Below are positions 7,777-14,320 of a stretch of 21,333 nucleotides of DNA, piece after piece; within the stretch, counting starts at the first letter, position 1; each line of letters begins with the position of its first letter. A program made the position numbers and the translations under genes. The stretch spans positions 1-21,333 of the forward strand of contig JALRDS010000037.1 of the NCBI GenBank assembly GCA_023259925.1, written 5' to 3'. This DNA comes from Candidatus Saccharimonadia bacterium (GTDB lineage Bacteria > Patescibacteriota > Saccharimonadia > Saccharimonadales > Saccharimonadaceae). A model generated the notes under the pieces. That model searched no databases. It saw only the letters and a program-made list of their open reading frames with translations, and had not been told where the DNA came from.

Positions 7777-7861
7777 GCCGGAGTCGTCTAGTGGCAATGA
7801 CAGGAGACTGTAAATCTCCCCCTTTTTAGGTTCGTAGGTTCGAGTCCTACCTCCGGTACCA
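7777..7861 (+). tRNA. tRNA-Tyr (anticodon GTA), class II
   Basis: The acceptor GCCGGAG pairs with CTCCGGT, making the first pair G1-U72, and the anticodon stem GGAGA/TCTCC carries loop CTGTAAA (GTA at 34-36). A long variable arm (about 7820-7833) is present, as expected for bacterial tRNA-Tyr. The T-arm is GTAGG-TTCGAGT-CCTAC, the discriminator A and CCA is encoded. It lies 7 nt after tRNA-Thr, so the two are probably one transcript. The G-U closing pair is unusual. Confidence 0.93.
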
Positions 7862-7887
7862 TAGCTCCTTTCAGTGGAGTTATTTTT
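7861..7887 (+). terminator. Terminator of the tRNA-Thr/tRNA-Tyr transcript
   Basis: TAGCTCC (7862-7868) pairs with GGAGTTA (7876-7882), including one G-U pair, around a 7-nt loop. A run of T follows to 7887. It begins at the last base of the encoded CCA. Confidence 0.75.
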
Positions 7888-7911
7888 AATTTAGTATACT
7901 ATACCAGCCTA

Positions 7912-7940
7912 TTGACTAATTAGATAATTTGTAGTATTAT
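7912..7940 (+). promoter_or_regulatory. Consensus-like promoter of the 84-aa gene
   Basis: TTGACT (7912-7917) and TATTAT (7935-7940) are separated by 17 bp, an optimal sigma-70-type arrangement. The ATG at 7947 starts 6 nt after the -10 box, so transcription should begin on the start codon. This is the clearest leaderless promoter in the window. Confidence 0.75.
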
Positions 7941-7946
7941 GAAAAT

Positions 7947-8201
7947 ATGTTTGGGAAGAGATCTGTAGACCGAAGACATACCGATCCTACTGTCGTGTGG
8001 AACATGTTCAGTATGCAGCAACAAAAGGCTCGAACAGAGTCAAAAAGAAGCTATCAGGACAGGATGAAACAAGTGCTAGCGCACGAGCCTCGTATTGACA
8101 CGGTTTTGCCTCAGCCAAAGTCTCGTTCTCATTTTTATTCAACTGTTCCAATGTCTGCTTCTCAGAACACTGGCCGAATCAAACGTGAACGAAAGGTGTA
8201 A
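7947..8201 (+). CDS. Small basic protein of unknown function
   Basis: I do not recognise this 84-residue protein. It is rich in Arg, Lys, Ser and Gln, has no hydrophobic segment and looks largely unstructured, with blocks such as MFGKRSVDRRHTDPTVV and the tail NTGRIKRERKV. The basic character could fit nucleic-acid or membrane-surface binding, but nothing shows this directly. The reading frame is supported by a strong promoter placed exactly at its ATG and by coupling to the next gene, whose Shine-Dalgarno (GAAAGGTG) lies in its last codons and whose ATG follows its stop by 2 nt. Confidence 0.7.
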   Translation: MFGKRSVDRRHTDPTVVWNMFSMQQQKARTESKRSYQDRMKQVLAHEPRIDTVLPQPKSRSHFYSTVPMSASQNTGRIKRERKV

Positions 8202-8203
8202 GT

Positions 8204-8392
8204 ATGAAAGCCACACAAAACCCATCACTCGATACTATAGAACAAGAAATCCGTATTAAGCATGGTGAGCTGAACGAGCTTTACAGTAAGCGACAGGCTC
8301 TAGTTGCAACTGGAAGTGCTACAAAAAAAGCCAAGAAAACTAATTTAAAGAATATTGATTTTTCAACGTTTGATTTAACGTTAGACAACTAG
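8204..8392 (+). CDS. Small coiled-coil-like protein of unknown function
   Basis: This 62-residue protein is not recognised. The first half is a charged amphipathic helix (SLDTIEQEIRIKHGELNELY, continuing SKRQAL), likely a short coiled coil. A lysine-rich linker (ATKKAKKTN) follows, then a polar end (LKNIDFSTFDLTLDN). It is placed 2 nt after the previous gene and 10 nt before the next, with a Shine-Dalgarno in the overlap region, so it is a real middle gene of a three-gene transcript. A role as partner of the neighbouring membrane protein is possible but is a guess. Confidence 0.65.
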   Translation: MKATQNPSLDTIEQEIRIKHGELNELYSKRQALVATGSATKKAKKTNLKNIDFSTFDLTLDN

Positions 8393-8402
8393 TAGGAGGC
8401 GT

Positions 8403-8666
8403 ATGGTACAAGCGATTCTTGATGCGGTAGTGGTATGGAATAAGCGACACGACGATCGCGCTAAATTACAGTACGTATACGCCATTAGTGCAATTATATT
8501 GCTCGTTATTGCAGGACTACTGGGGCTCGTGAATACAACCATCAGTTCCTATTTATTGCAAGCAACTTTCTTCTTAGCTGGTTTATTTTTCGTGAATGCA
8601 GTTGCTTGGGCGCTCACAAAATCATTTATTATCGACAAGCTACCGCGAAACCAAAAGCGAAAATAA
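8403..8666 (+). CDS. Small two-helix membrane protein of unknown function
   Basis: The 87-residue product has two predicted transmembrane helices, about residues 26-46 (YAISAIILLVIAGLLGLV) and 51-72 (LLQATFFLAGLFFVNAVAWA). A charged N-terminal segment (VVWNKRHDDRAKLQ) and a basic C-terminal tail (KLPRNQKRK) suggest both ends face the cytoplasm. A strong Shine-Dalgarno (TAGGAGGCG) just upstream fixes the ATG at 8403. It ends a three-gene transcript starting at 7947. No family is recognised and the function is unknown. Confidence 0.72.
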   Translation: MVQAILDAVVVWNKRHDDRAKLQYVYAISAIILLVIAGLLGLVNTTISSYLLQATFFLAGLFFVNAVAWALTKSFIIDKLPRNQKRK

Positions 8667-8700
8667 CCACTCAACACCCCTATAATTTAACGCGTATATC

Positions 8701-8709
8701 TGGTACAAT
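8701..8709 (+). promoter_or_regulatory. Extended -10 promoter of tRNA-Thr(GGT)
   Basis: TGG followed by TACAAT (8704-8709) lies 13 nt before the tRNA. The TACAAT hexamer matches those of the other two tRNA promoters. A TATAAT at 8681-8686 is a second, more distant candidate. Confidence 0.6.
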
Positions 8710-8722
8710 TAACGATTGAAAC

Positions 8723-8798
8723 GCCGTCGTAGCTCAGCTGGTAGAGCGCATCCATGGTAAGGATGAGGTCTCGGGTTCAAGCCCCGACGATGGCTCCA
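8723..8798 (+). tRNA. tRNA-Thr (anticodon GGT)
   Basis: The acceptor GCCGTCG pairs with CGATGGC, with one G-U pair. The D-arm is GCTC...GAGC, the anticodon stem CATCC/GGATG has loop ATGGTAA (GGT at 34-36), and the T-arm is TCGGG-TTCAAGC-CCCGA. CCA is encoded (8796-8798). It reads ACC and ACU. It directly precedes rpmG, an arrangement known from many bacterial tuf/secE regions. Confidence 0.96.
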
Positions 8799-8829
8799 TT
8801 CACGCCTTCTAGCATTTTCGTAAGGAATA

Positions 8830-8838
8830 TGCTATAAT
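8830..8838 (+). promoter_or_regulatory. Extended -10 promoter of rpmG
   Basis: TGC followed by a perfect TATAAT (8833-8838) gives an mRNA leader of roughly 35-40 nt before the ATG at 8880. The leader has only a weak Shine-Dalgarno (GGA at 8871-8873). It is one of the few genes here with a clear untranslated leader. Confidence 0.6.
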
Positions 8839-8879
8839 GATGACAATACACCAAATATTAATCTTTAAACGGAAATATA

Positions 8880-9086
8880 ATGGCAAAGAAGAATACAAAG
8901 CGTAAGCTGGTTGGTTTAGTAAGTAGTTTAAGTGGTCATCGCACATACTACACTACAAAAAATACTCAAAACACCCCAGAAAAGTTAGAAGTAAAAAAGT
9001 ACGATCCTATCGCTCGTAAGCACGCCCTATACACCGAGACTAAAAAGAACCTCGGTCGTAACGAAGTAAAGGCGCGTAAGAGTTAA
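8880..9086 (+). CDS. rpmG: Ribosomal protein L33 (cysteine-free form)
   Basis: This 68-residue protein is L33, a small beta-rich protein of the 50S E-site region. The diagnostic stretch is SGHRTYYTTKNTQNTPEKLE followed by VKKYDPIARKHALYTETK, matching the family pattern GHxYxTxKN...P..LELKKYDP...H. The zinc-binding CxxC pairs of the C+ form are absent. The extra C-terminal NLGRNEVKARKS makes it slightly longer than usual. It has its own promoter and a strong terminator, so it is transcribed alone. It lies just downstream of tRNA-Thr(GGT). Confidence 0.93.
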   Translation: MAKKNTKRKLVGLVSSLSGHRTYYTTKNTQNTPEKLEVKKYDPIARKHALYTETKKNLGRNEVKARKS

Positions 9087-9111
9087 TCGAAATCGATTAG
9101 CCACAACGTAC

Positions 9112-9144
9112 ATATCGCTAGCAGCAACGCTAGCGATATTTTTT
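9112..9144 (+). terminator. Terminator of rpmG, overlapping the convergent gene
   Basis: An 11-bp perfect stem (ATATCGCTAGC at 9112-9122 with GCTAGCGATAT at 9129-9139), a 6-nt loop and a T-run to 9144 make a very strong plus-strand terminator. Its right arm contains the last codons and TAG stop of the minus-strand gene ending at 9130. On the minus strand no T-run follows, so it is probably one-directional. Confidence 0.93.
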
Positions 9145-9783
9145 ATCTAATTCACGCGCGATCCACACGCCGTTGGTGAGCATCGTCTGCAGTAGTTTCG
9201 CTGACGGTACTGGGCGCTCACTATACACATACAAATTGTCGCCGATAACTTCGATTGCCAAGCCTTTGCAATGTTTGGCGAGTACTTGTGTAATTTCAGG
9301 GCTAAACAGAGACTCGGCTTCAGTTGAATTAGCAGGCACGGTGTGTAGTGCAAAGTTATCTGTGAACTGAGCCGGGTACTCGTTACGATGCTGCAGAGTA
9401 TGCGGCAACATCATAGGATATTTTGTTTCAAGAAGTTCATGAAAGCCAGGCAGGCGAGACGCAGAGCTTATAAATATATGCGGTACGTCGCGAGCATGCA
9501 GTAAGTCTATTTCAATAATATGCCATGAGTGCGGTTTGCCTCCTCGCAGTACGTCTCGGCGTTCTACGAAAATAACATCGTAATCATCGTAGGTGCCTAT
9601 ACAATAGTGATCATCCGTATGTTGCAGGCTTACGGTAAACCCTCGCACAATGTGATGTTCGTCATCTCGTTGACTAACGTGCCCAAAATAAACAAGCCCT
9701 GATTCATCTGTGAATCGTCGGACAATACGTTTCATCTCACGATTTCGTAGTCCAAATTGGTTTGATACAAGTGACCGGAGCAT
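9130..9783 (-). CDS. Conserved-looking protein of unknown function, last gene of the glucan operon
   Basis: I do not recognise a named family in this 217-residue protein. It has no signal peptide or membrane segment and a mixed alpha/beta composition. Notable blocks are an arginine-rich start (NREMKRIVRRF), then SLQHTDDHYCIGTYDDYDVI, SWHIIEIDLLHARDVPHIFI and a C-terminal LAIEVIGDNLYVYSERPV. The alternation of short beta-like segments (GDNLYVYSE, YDVIFVERR) recalls PH-like or DUF3137-style soluble domains, but this is weak. Its ATG is 5 nt after the GH15 stop, so it is co-transcribed with the three carbohydrate genes. Its stop codon lies in the terminator of rpmG. Confidence 0.8.
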   Translation of the reverse strand: MLRSLVSNQFGLRNREMKRIVRRFTDESGLVYFGHVSQRDDEHHIVRGFTVSLQHTDDHYCIGTYDDYDVIFVERRDVLRGGKPHSWHIIEIDLLHARDVPHIFISSASRLPGFHELLETKYPMMLPHTLQHRNEYPAQFTDNFALHTVPANSTEAESLFSPEITQVLAKHCKGLAIEVIGDNLYVYSERPVPSAKLLQTMLTNGVWIARELDKKYR

Positions 9784-9788
9784 ATATG

Positions 9789-11732
9789 CTACCGCTGGCT
9801 TTCTACTCTATCTAACTGTGTTGCCATATACTCGGCATGGCTCCATACAAGTGGTGATACAGACAGTGGCTCGAGGCTACTAGGGTTCAGCTGTTCCGCC
9901 AGCATCAATGAGTTATCGGAAGTACTGTGAATCCATGCAAGAATCGTATCAGCCAAGCTTACATCGCCAGTCTCACGAGCGTACTGAGAAACCCATAATG
10001 ATGCTATGTACCAGTAGTTACCGAGTCCAGTCGTTGCCTCACGGTGATAATCGTCATGTTCATAGCGGGGCAGCCCGTAACTGCCAGCACCGAAGAATTG
10101 TTGTTTGATGGTTTCAAAGGAGCGCTTAAGCTCATCGCTATCTATAGCAAACAGGCCAAACATGTACGCGCCGAAGAAGCTCGAAAGATCAATAGTCTGA
10201 TCGTGCTCTAATGATCCATCATCCAATATATTTAGCCCTTTATAAAAATGCCCGCGTTTATGATTGAATAAGTGCTTTTGCGCATTACGCTGAATGTCAT
10301 CAGCGACTGCACGCCATGACACGGCAGAATCAGAATCATTGGCAGCTTCAGCTAAGTCTGCGGCAGCCAGAAGTGCTGCATACACCACTGAGGTAGTGTA
10401 GGTGGTAGTCATGAATTTCTCTTCCCATAAGTCGTAGGTGGGTTTTGGAAGACCAGTTGATTCATCTATGTACCCAACCATAAAATCAGCCATCTGTTTA
10501 ATGTAGTCGGAGTAGAATTCTTCAAGTAGGGCAGAATCCTTATGAATGGCATAGAACTGAGCGAACATAAATAGTATTAACGCCGTTTCATCTTCTTGAA
10601 TTGGCGGTGCACTTGTTTGGCCATGTACGTATGGATGCCAGCTTGATCCTAATGCTCCATCGGCTTGATATTTGTGCATTAGATACCCAGAAGGATGGAG
10701 GCCGCGTTTCGTAAATTCAAAGAATCGAAGTGGTTCATCCTTATATCCCATGCGAATCAGTGGCCATAGCGCGTAGGCACCATCCCTAGGCCAGCAGTAT
10801 CCATAGGCATCGCGTGAATAGTTCAGCATGGTCGTGTCGGTGCTGGCTATAACAGCGCCTCGTTTATCTATGTGCGATTTAACTATTAGTGCGCTATGTA
10901 AAAACAACCTTCGCTCCGCTACAGGTAAGGATTTGCTTGCTTGCTTTGCAGGAGTGAGCCACTCATGCCACCACTCGGCTGACGAAGACAAGAATGAATC
11001 AACTCCATTGTCTTCTATCGCTTTATGAACCGACAATGCATCTCTCGTTGATCGCCCTGCTGCAATCCAATAATGAACGCGAGATGAGCTGAATCCTGGC
11101 ATTTCTATCTTAAACCTTAGCGTCGAGTCAACTCGACCATGCTCAACAACAGAGCAAGAAAGCTCCCCGTCGTCCGCATCTCTGTACGTACCCTCACGCC
11201 CTTCAATACCAAAAAGACCAACCGAGAATTGATCGAATGGCTTGTTTTCTGCTGTGCCACTAATGACGAAAGCTCGCCGTCCGCGGTAATGCAGTATGGC
11301 ATTCGAATCGGGCAAATACTGCGCAGTATCTGTATTACTGCGAGAGTCTCCAATGGCAAATGCCTGATGCGTAAATAAGCGTAAATCAATTACATTACCC
11401 GAGAGATTCACTATATGAATATTGCGGATAAACACATTTACATCTGTTGCTACTAGGTCGTCGAACTCTAGCATCACACCAAGAGTATCGTTCACAGCAC
11501 GGGTGTGGCCTATCAGTGCACCATCAGCTGTCCACGACTCTGTTCGCCATGCCGCTTCATCATCCAGCCAGCTAAGAGTGCCGTTCACCCATACGCCGAG
11601 CTTATGACGCATATTTCTACCCGCACAGTGGTTTTCTAGTCCTACATACGGAAAATAAAAGTCATGAACTAGGCCAAATTTATTCAACCCAACATGCATT
11701 TCGCCATTCGATAGTACAACAGGTCTACCCAC
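9789..11732 (-). CDS. Glycoside hydrolase family 15 (glucoamylase-like)
   Basis: GH15 enzymes release glucose from the non-reducing ends of alpha-glucans; some act on trehalose or isomaltose. The 647-residue protein has the N-terminal beta-sandwich found in prokaryotic members (start VVLSNGEMHVGLNKFGLVHD) and a C-terminal (alpha/alpha)6 barrel. Barrel motifs are YCWPRDGAYALWPL, YDLWEEKF (likely general acid Glu, near residue 436), HDQTIDLSSFFGAY, TTGLGNYWYIASLWVSQY and MLAEQLNPSS (likely base, Glu613). No signal peptide is seen, so it acts inside the cell. The GTG start shares one base with the GH57 stop (TAGTG). Confidence 0.92.
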   Translation of the reverse strand: MGRPVVLSNGEMHVGLNKFGLVHDFYFPYVGLENHCAGRNMRHKLGVWVNGTLSWLDDEAAWRTESWTADGALIGHTRAVNDTLGVMLEFDDLVATDVNVFIRNIHIVNLSGNVIDLRLFTHQAFAIGDSRSNTDTAQYLPDSNAILHYRGRRAFVISGTAENKPFDQFSVGLFGIEGREGTYRDADDGELSCSVVEHGRVDSTLRFKIEMPGFSSSRVHYWIAAGRSTRDALSVHKAIEDNGVDSFLSSSAEWWHEWLTPAKQASKSLPVAERRLFLHSALIVKSHIDKRGAVIASTDTTMLNYSRDAYGYCWPRDGAYALWPLIRMGYKDEPLRFFEFTKRGLHPSGYLMHKYQADGALGSSWHPYVHGQTSAPPIQEDETALILFMFAQFYAIHKDSALLEEFYSDYIKQMADFMVGYIDESTGLPKPTYDLWEEKFMTTTYTTSVVYAALLAAADLAEAANDSDSAVSWRAVADDIQRNAQKHLFNHKRGHFYKGLNILDDGSLEHDQTIDLSSFFGAYMFGLFAIDSDELKRSFETIKQQFFGAGSYGLPRYEHDDYHREATTGLGNYWYIASLWVSQYARETGDVSLADTILAWIHSTSDNSLMLAEQLNPSSLEPLSVSPLVWSHAEYMATQLDRVESQR

Positions 11733-12958
11733 TAAAAGCCCCCGTGCGAACTATTGTGATAAGCCATTAATCTATATCGAACATCACGAACGGCATTCAT
11801 GTAATACAAAAAGGCGTCGTACGGTGAGTCGTATGGGCTAAAGTAGGCATGAACATCGCCATCGTGGAACCATTTTGTACACATGTAGTACGGATGGTCT
11901 GATGTCTGTAGCTTCCGCCAATCGCCAATCAGCTGCATGTCGCCGGAACGAATAATATCGTGCTCTAACCCGTATATGTAGCGCATTGCTTCATGTTGCA
12001 TAGTGTTTCCGAGCCAGGCGCTTAAATCCCGTTCGGAGTCTGCCCAGGTAACTGTATGAGGCATAGACAGTTCGCCAGCTGAGCTGAACGATTCAGCGGC
12101 TTCAGTTACCATATAGAAGCTAACATCACTGCGATTCGACCAGCTTACTATGAGTGATTTGAAAAATTCAAATATACCGGTATCTTCCCATTGGTGCTCA
12201 CCGAATGTCTCATAATCCATAAATAAGTTAATAATGTCGCCATCGCTCAAGGCGGCATTGAGCCACTGCTCATAGCTAGTGGCACTGAGTGGGTATTGCT
12301 CCCAATTTTTATTACCAAAACGGAATGCGATATCATCGCTCAATCGGTAGTTCTTAGTAAGTAGCCGTATATTATTTGTTCCTGGCGGCTGATATGGTCG
12401 ATTTGGTGTTCGCCCTGCAAGAATTGGATCCCATCCTTCGGCAAGCACTGCTTTGTAGCCAGCTTGCTCCGCCCATGAGCCGATGTCGTCGTAGTACGAA
12501 AGCTCGGTATTTCTAAATGAGGTAGGCTTCACACCAAACACACGTTGCACCATATCAGCATGCATTGCTACCTGCCGTTCGAATTCCTCACGAGAATAGA
12601 AAAAGGCGAGTGAGTGATAATACGTTTCGGCGACAATCTCTACTCGACCAGTGGCAACTAGTGCTTTGAAATCTTCTAGCACATCAGGCGCATACTTTTC
12701 GGCCTGTTCAACAAAGGTGCCGGTAATGCTTAAAGATACTTTAAAATCAGGGGTAGAATCCAGTAATTCTTTCAAAACCCGGTTCATTGGCCTATATGAT
12801 TTGTCGGCAACCTTATTAAATACTTTTTGATTATTACGATCCGTTTCACTCTGATCATTAAAGTAGTCATGTTTACTAGCGGTATCGAATATTGAGTAGT
12901 CAGCTACTCGCCATGGCTGATGAACATGAAGATAGAGTACTATACCTTTTTGGCTCAT
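11732..12958 (-). CDS. Glycoside hydrolase family 57 (alpha-amylase/glucanotransferase-like)
   Basis: GH57 enzymes are retaining alpha-glucan hydrolases, transferases or branching enzymes with an incomplete TIM barrel. The five-motif pattern is recognisable: HQPWR at residues 13-17, an ETYYHSLAF block near residue 111, FRNTELSYYDD with the nucleophile Glu152, and MDYETFGEHQW with the acid/base Asp248. At 408 residues it is close to the short alpha-amylase-like group. The longer branching enzymes look less likely. There is no signal peptide. Its ATG overlaps the stop of the glycosyltransferase gene by 4 nt (ATGA), so the operon is translationally coupled. Confidence 0.92.
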   Translation of the reverse strand: MSQKGIVLYLHVHQPWRVADYSIFDTASKHDYFNDQSETDRNNQKVFNKVADKSYRPMNRVLKELLDSTPDFKVSLSITGTFVEQAEKYAPDVLEDFKALVATGRVEIVAETYYHSLAFFYSREEFERQVAMHADMVQRVFGVKPTSFRNTELSYYDDIGSWAEQAGYKAVLAEGWDPILAGRTPNRPYQPPGTNNIRLLTKNYRLSDDIAFRFGNKNWEQYPLSATSYEQWLNAALSDGDIINLFMDYETFGEHQWEDTGIFEFFKSLIVSWSNRSDVSFYMVTEAAESFSSAGELSMPHTVTWADSERDLSAWLGNTMQHEAMRYIYGLEHDIIRSGDMQLIGDWRKLQTSDHPYYMCTKWFHDGDVHAYFSPYDSPYDAFLYYMNAVRDVRYRLMAYHNSSHGGF

Positions 12959-14178
12959 GCTGTCACTCCGGTTTTAAGCGTAGCGTACATCGATATACAT
13001 TGCTTGGCTACAGCGTCCCACGATATTCGTGTATACTCACGCTTCACATTCTCGGTAAGTTCGTACTGTAGAGCCTTCGAAGTCGCGATTGCAACTAATT
13101 GATCGGCGAGCTTATCGGTATCCCAGAAGTCATATCTGAATATGTGCGATAGCACCTCACCTACGCCAGATTGTTTGGTGATAATGAGTGCATTATCGTG
13201 ATGCGCGGCTTCAAGCGCCGTTAAGCCAAATGGTTCAGAGACTGAGCTCATAACGAATATGTCGGCAACCGTGTACGCGTCGCGCCACTGCTGGCCACGA
13301 ACGAATCCGGTGAAGAATACTTTATCAGCAATACCAAAGTCTGCTGAAAGCTGCAGTAGTTCATCGCGTTGTTCACCATCGCCCGCTAGTAAAAATACTA
13401 ATTTGTCGTATCGCTCACAGGCCTTTGCTGCTGCACGCATGAACTGCAACAGTCCTTTTTGCAGCGTGAAACGAGTAACCGTAGCTGCAACCGTGTAGCC
13501 TTCTTGTTTTAAAAACTCTAAGTATTTGTAGGTACGGTGATCATACTGGTAGCCGTCGTCTAATGTGGCTGCATCTAAGGCGTTGTAAACTACTTCAACT
13601 TTATCTGCTGGAATTCCGTAACGGTGGACAATCAAGCCCTTCGTGATCTCCGACACGGCAATAATTCTATCTGCCATTAACAGGCCCTCTTCTTCAATCT
13701 CATGCACTATTGGATTTCCGTAGCCACTCCCGGCACGATCAAATTCTGTGGCGTGCACATGTACAATCAACGGGGCGCCGGTGATTTCCTTTGCGCGAAT
13801 GCCCGCTTCAATTGTGAGCCAATCGTGAGCGTGTATGGCATCTGGCTTAGTTGATTGAACCAGCGTGTCTACAAACTCAACATATCGCGCTTGTACATCA
13901 CGGATTGTCGTAAGCCTATCGGTTGGCTTTCGGTGCAAGGCATCAGTAATTGTAGAAGGGGAGTCATATGCACCCATACCATTACGGTGTAGCGGCTGCA
14001 ACTGAGTAGCAGAATGAATCCGCATAAACTCTGTTTTTGGATGATGAGCCTTATAAGGAAGTACGAAGTCGATTGAAGAGCCGGCCATCGCAAGCGCTTT
14101 TGACATGTGATAGCATGCCACACCGAGTCCACCACTATTATGTGGTGGCAGCTCCCACCCGAGCATCAGTATATTCAT
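12955..14178 (-). CDS. GT4/GT5-type glycosyltransferase, probable glycogen synthase
   Basis: This 407-residue GT-B glycosyltransferase starts with MNILMLGWELPPHNSGGLGV, whose GGLG loop resembles the sugar-nucleotide-binding loop of starch and glycogen synthases. DAIHAHDWLT follows near residue 117. The C-terminal Rossmann half has RFTLQKGLLQFMRAA (the conserved RxxxxKG), FLLAGDGEQRDELL and the EX7E motif in SVSEPFGLTALEAAHHD (about residues 311-327). Position at the head of an operon with GH57 and GH15 makes alpha-glucan synthesis the likely role; a different GT4 acceptor cannot be excluded. The promoter is at 14239-14268, giving a leader of about 54 nt with an oddly distant AGGAGG. Confidence 0.9.
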   Translation of the reverse strand: MNILMLGWELPPHNSGGLGVACYHMSKALAMAGSSIDFVLPYKAHHPKTEFMRIHSATQLQPLHRNGMGAYDSPSTITDALHRKPTDRLTTIRDVQARYVEFVDTLVQSTKPDAIHAHDWLTIEAGIRAKEITGAPLIVHVHATEFDRAGSGYGNPIVHEIEEEGLLMADRIIAVSEITKGLIVHRYGIPADKVEVVYNALDAATLDDGYQYDHRTYKYLEFLKQEGYTVAATVTRFTLQKGLLQFMRAAAKACERYDKLVFLLAGDGEQRDELLQLSADFGIADKVFFTGFVRGQQWRDAYTVADIFVMSSVSEPFGLTALEAAHHDNALIITKQSGVGEVLSHIFRYDFWDTDKLADQLVAIATSKALQYELTENVKREYTRISWDAVAKQCISMYATLKTGVTA

Positions 14179-14238
14179 TTGACGTTCCGAGCATCTTCTA
14201 CCAGACGCTAGCGGCCTCCTTTTGTTTTGTCTGCCTGT

Positions 14239-14268
14239 AGTATACCGAGTCGCTTATGGTTTTTTCAA
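14239..14268 (-). promoter_or_regulatory. Promoter of the glucan operon
   Basis: Read on the minus strand, TTGAAA (14263-14268) and TATACT (14239-14244) are separated by 18 bp. The transcript should start near 14232. The -35 box is one half of the inverted repeat at 14263-14286, and the facing promoter of the channel gene has the same two hexamers with the same 18-bp spacing. Confidence 0.72.
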
Positions 14269-14286
14269 GAGGTTTCTATCTTGAAA
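14263..14286. repeat. Inverted repeat covering both divergent -35 boxes, candidate operator
   Basis: TTTCAAGA (14263-14270) and TCTTGAAA (14279-14286) form a perfect 8+8 bp inverted repeat with an 8-bp spacer. Each half contains the -35 box of one of two divergent promoters. Two matching -35 boxes facing away from each other produce six of the eight paired bases by themselves, so only two bases per arm are extra evidence. A dimeric regulator binding here would control both directions. Confidence 0.5.
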
Positions 14287-14310
14287 TTGGCCATTTTTAC
14301 CAGCTATACT
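14281..14310 (+). promoter_or_regulatory. Promoter of the MscS-like gene
   Basis: TTGAAA (14281-14286) and TATACT (14305-14310) are 18 bp apart. The ATG at 14321 begins 10 nt after the -10 box, so the leader is only a few bases and has no Shine-Dalgarno. Confidence 0.72.
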
Positions 14311-14320
14311 AATATGAACG

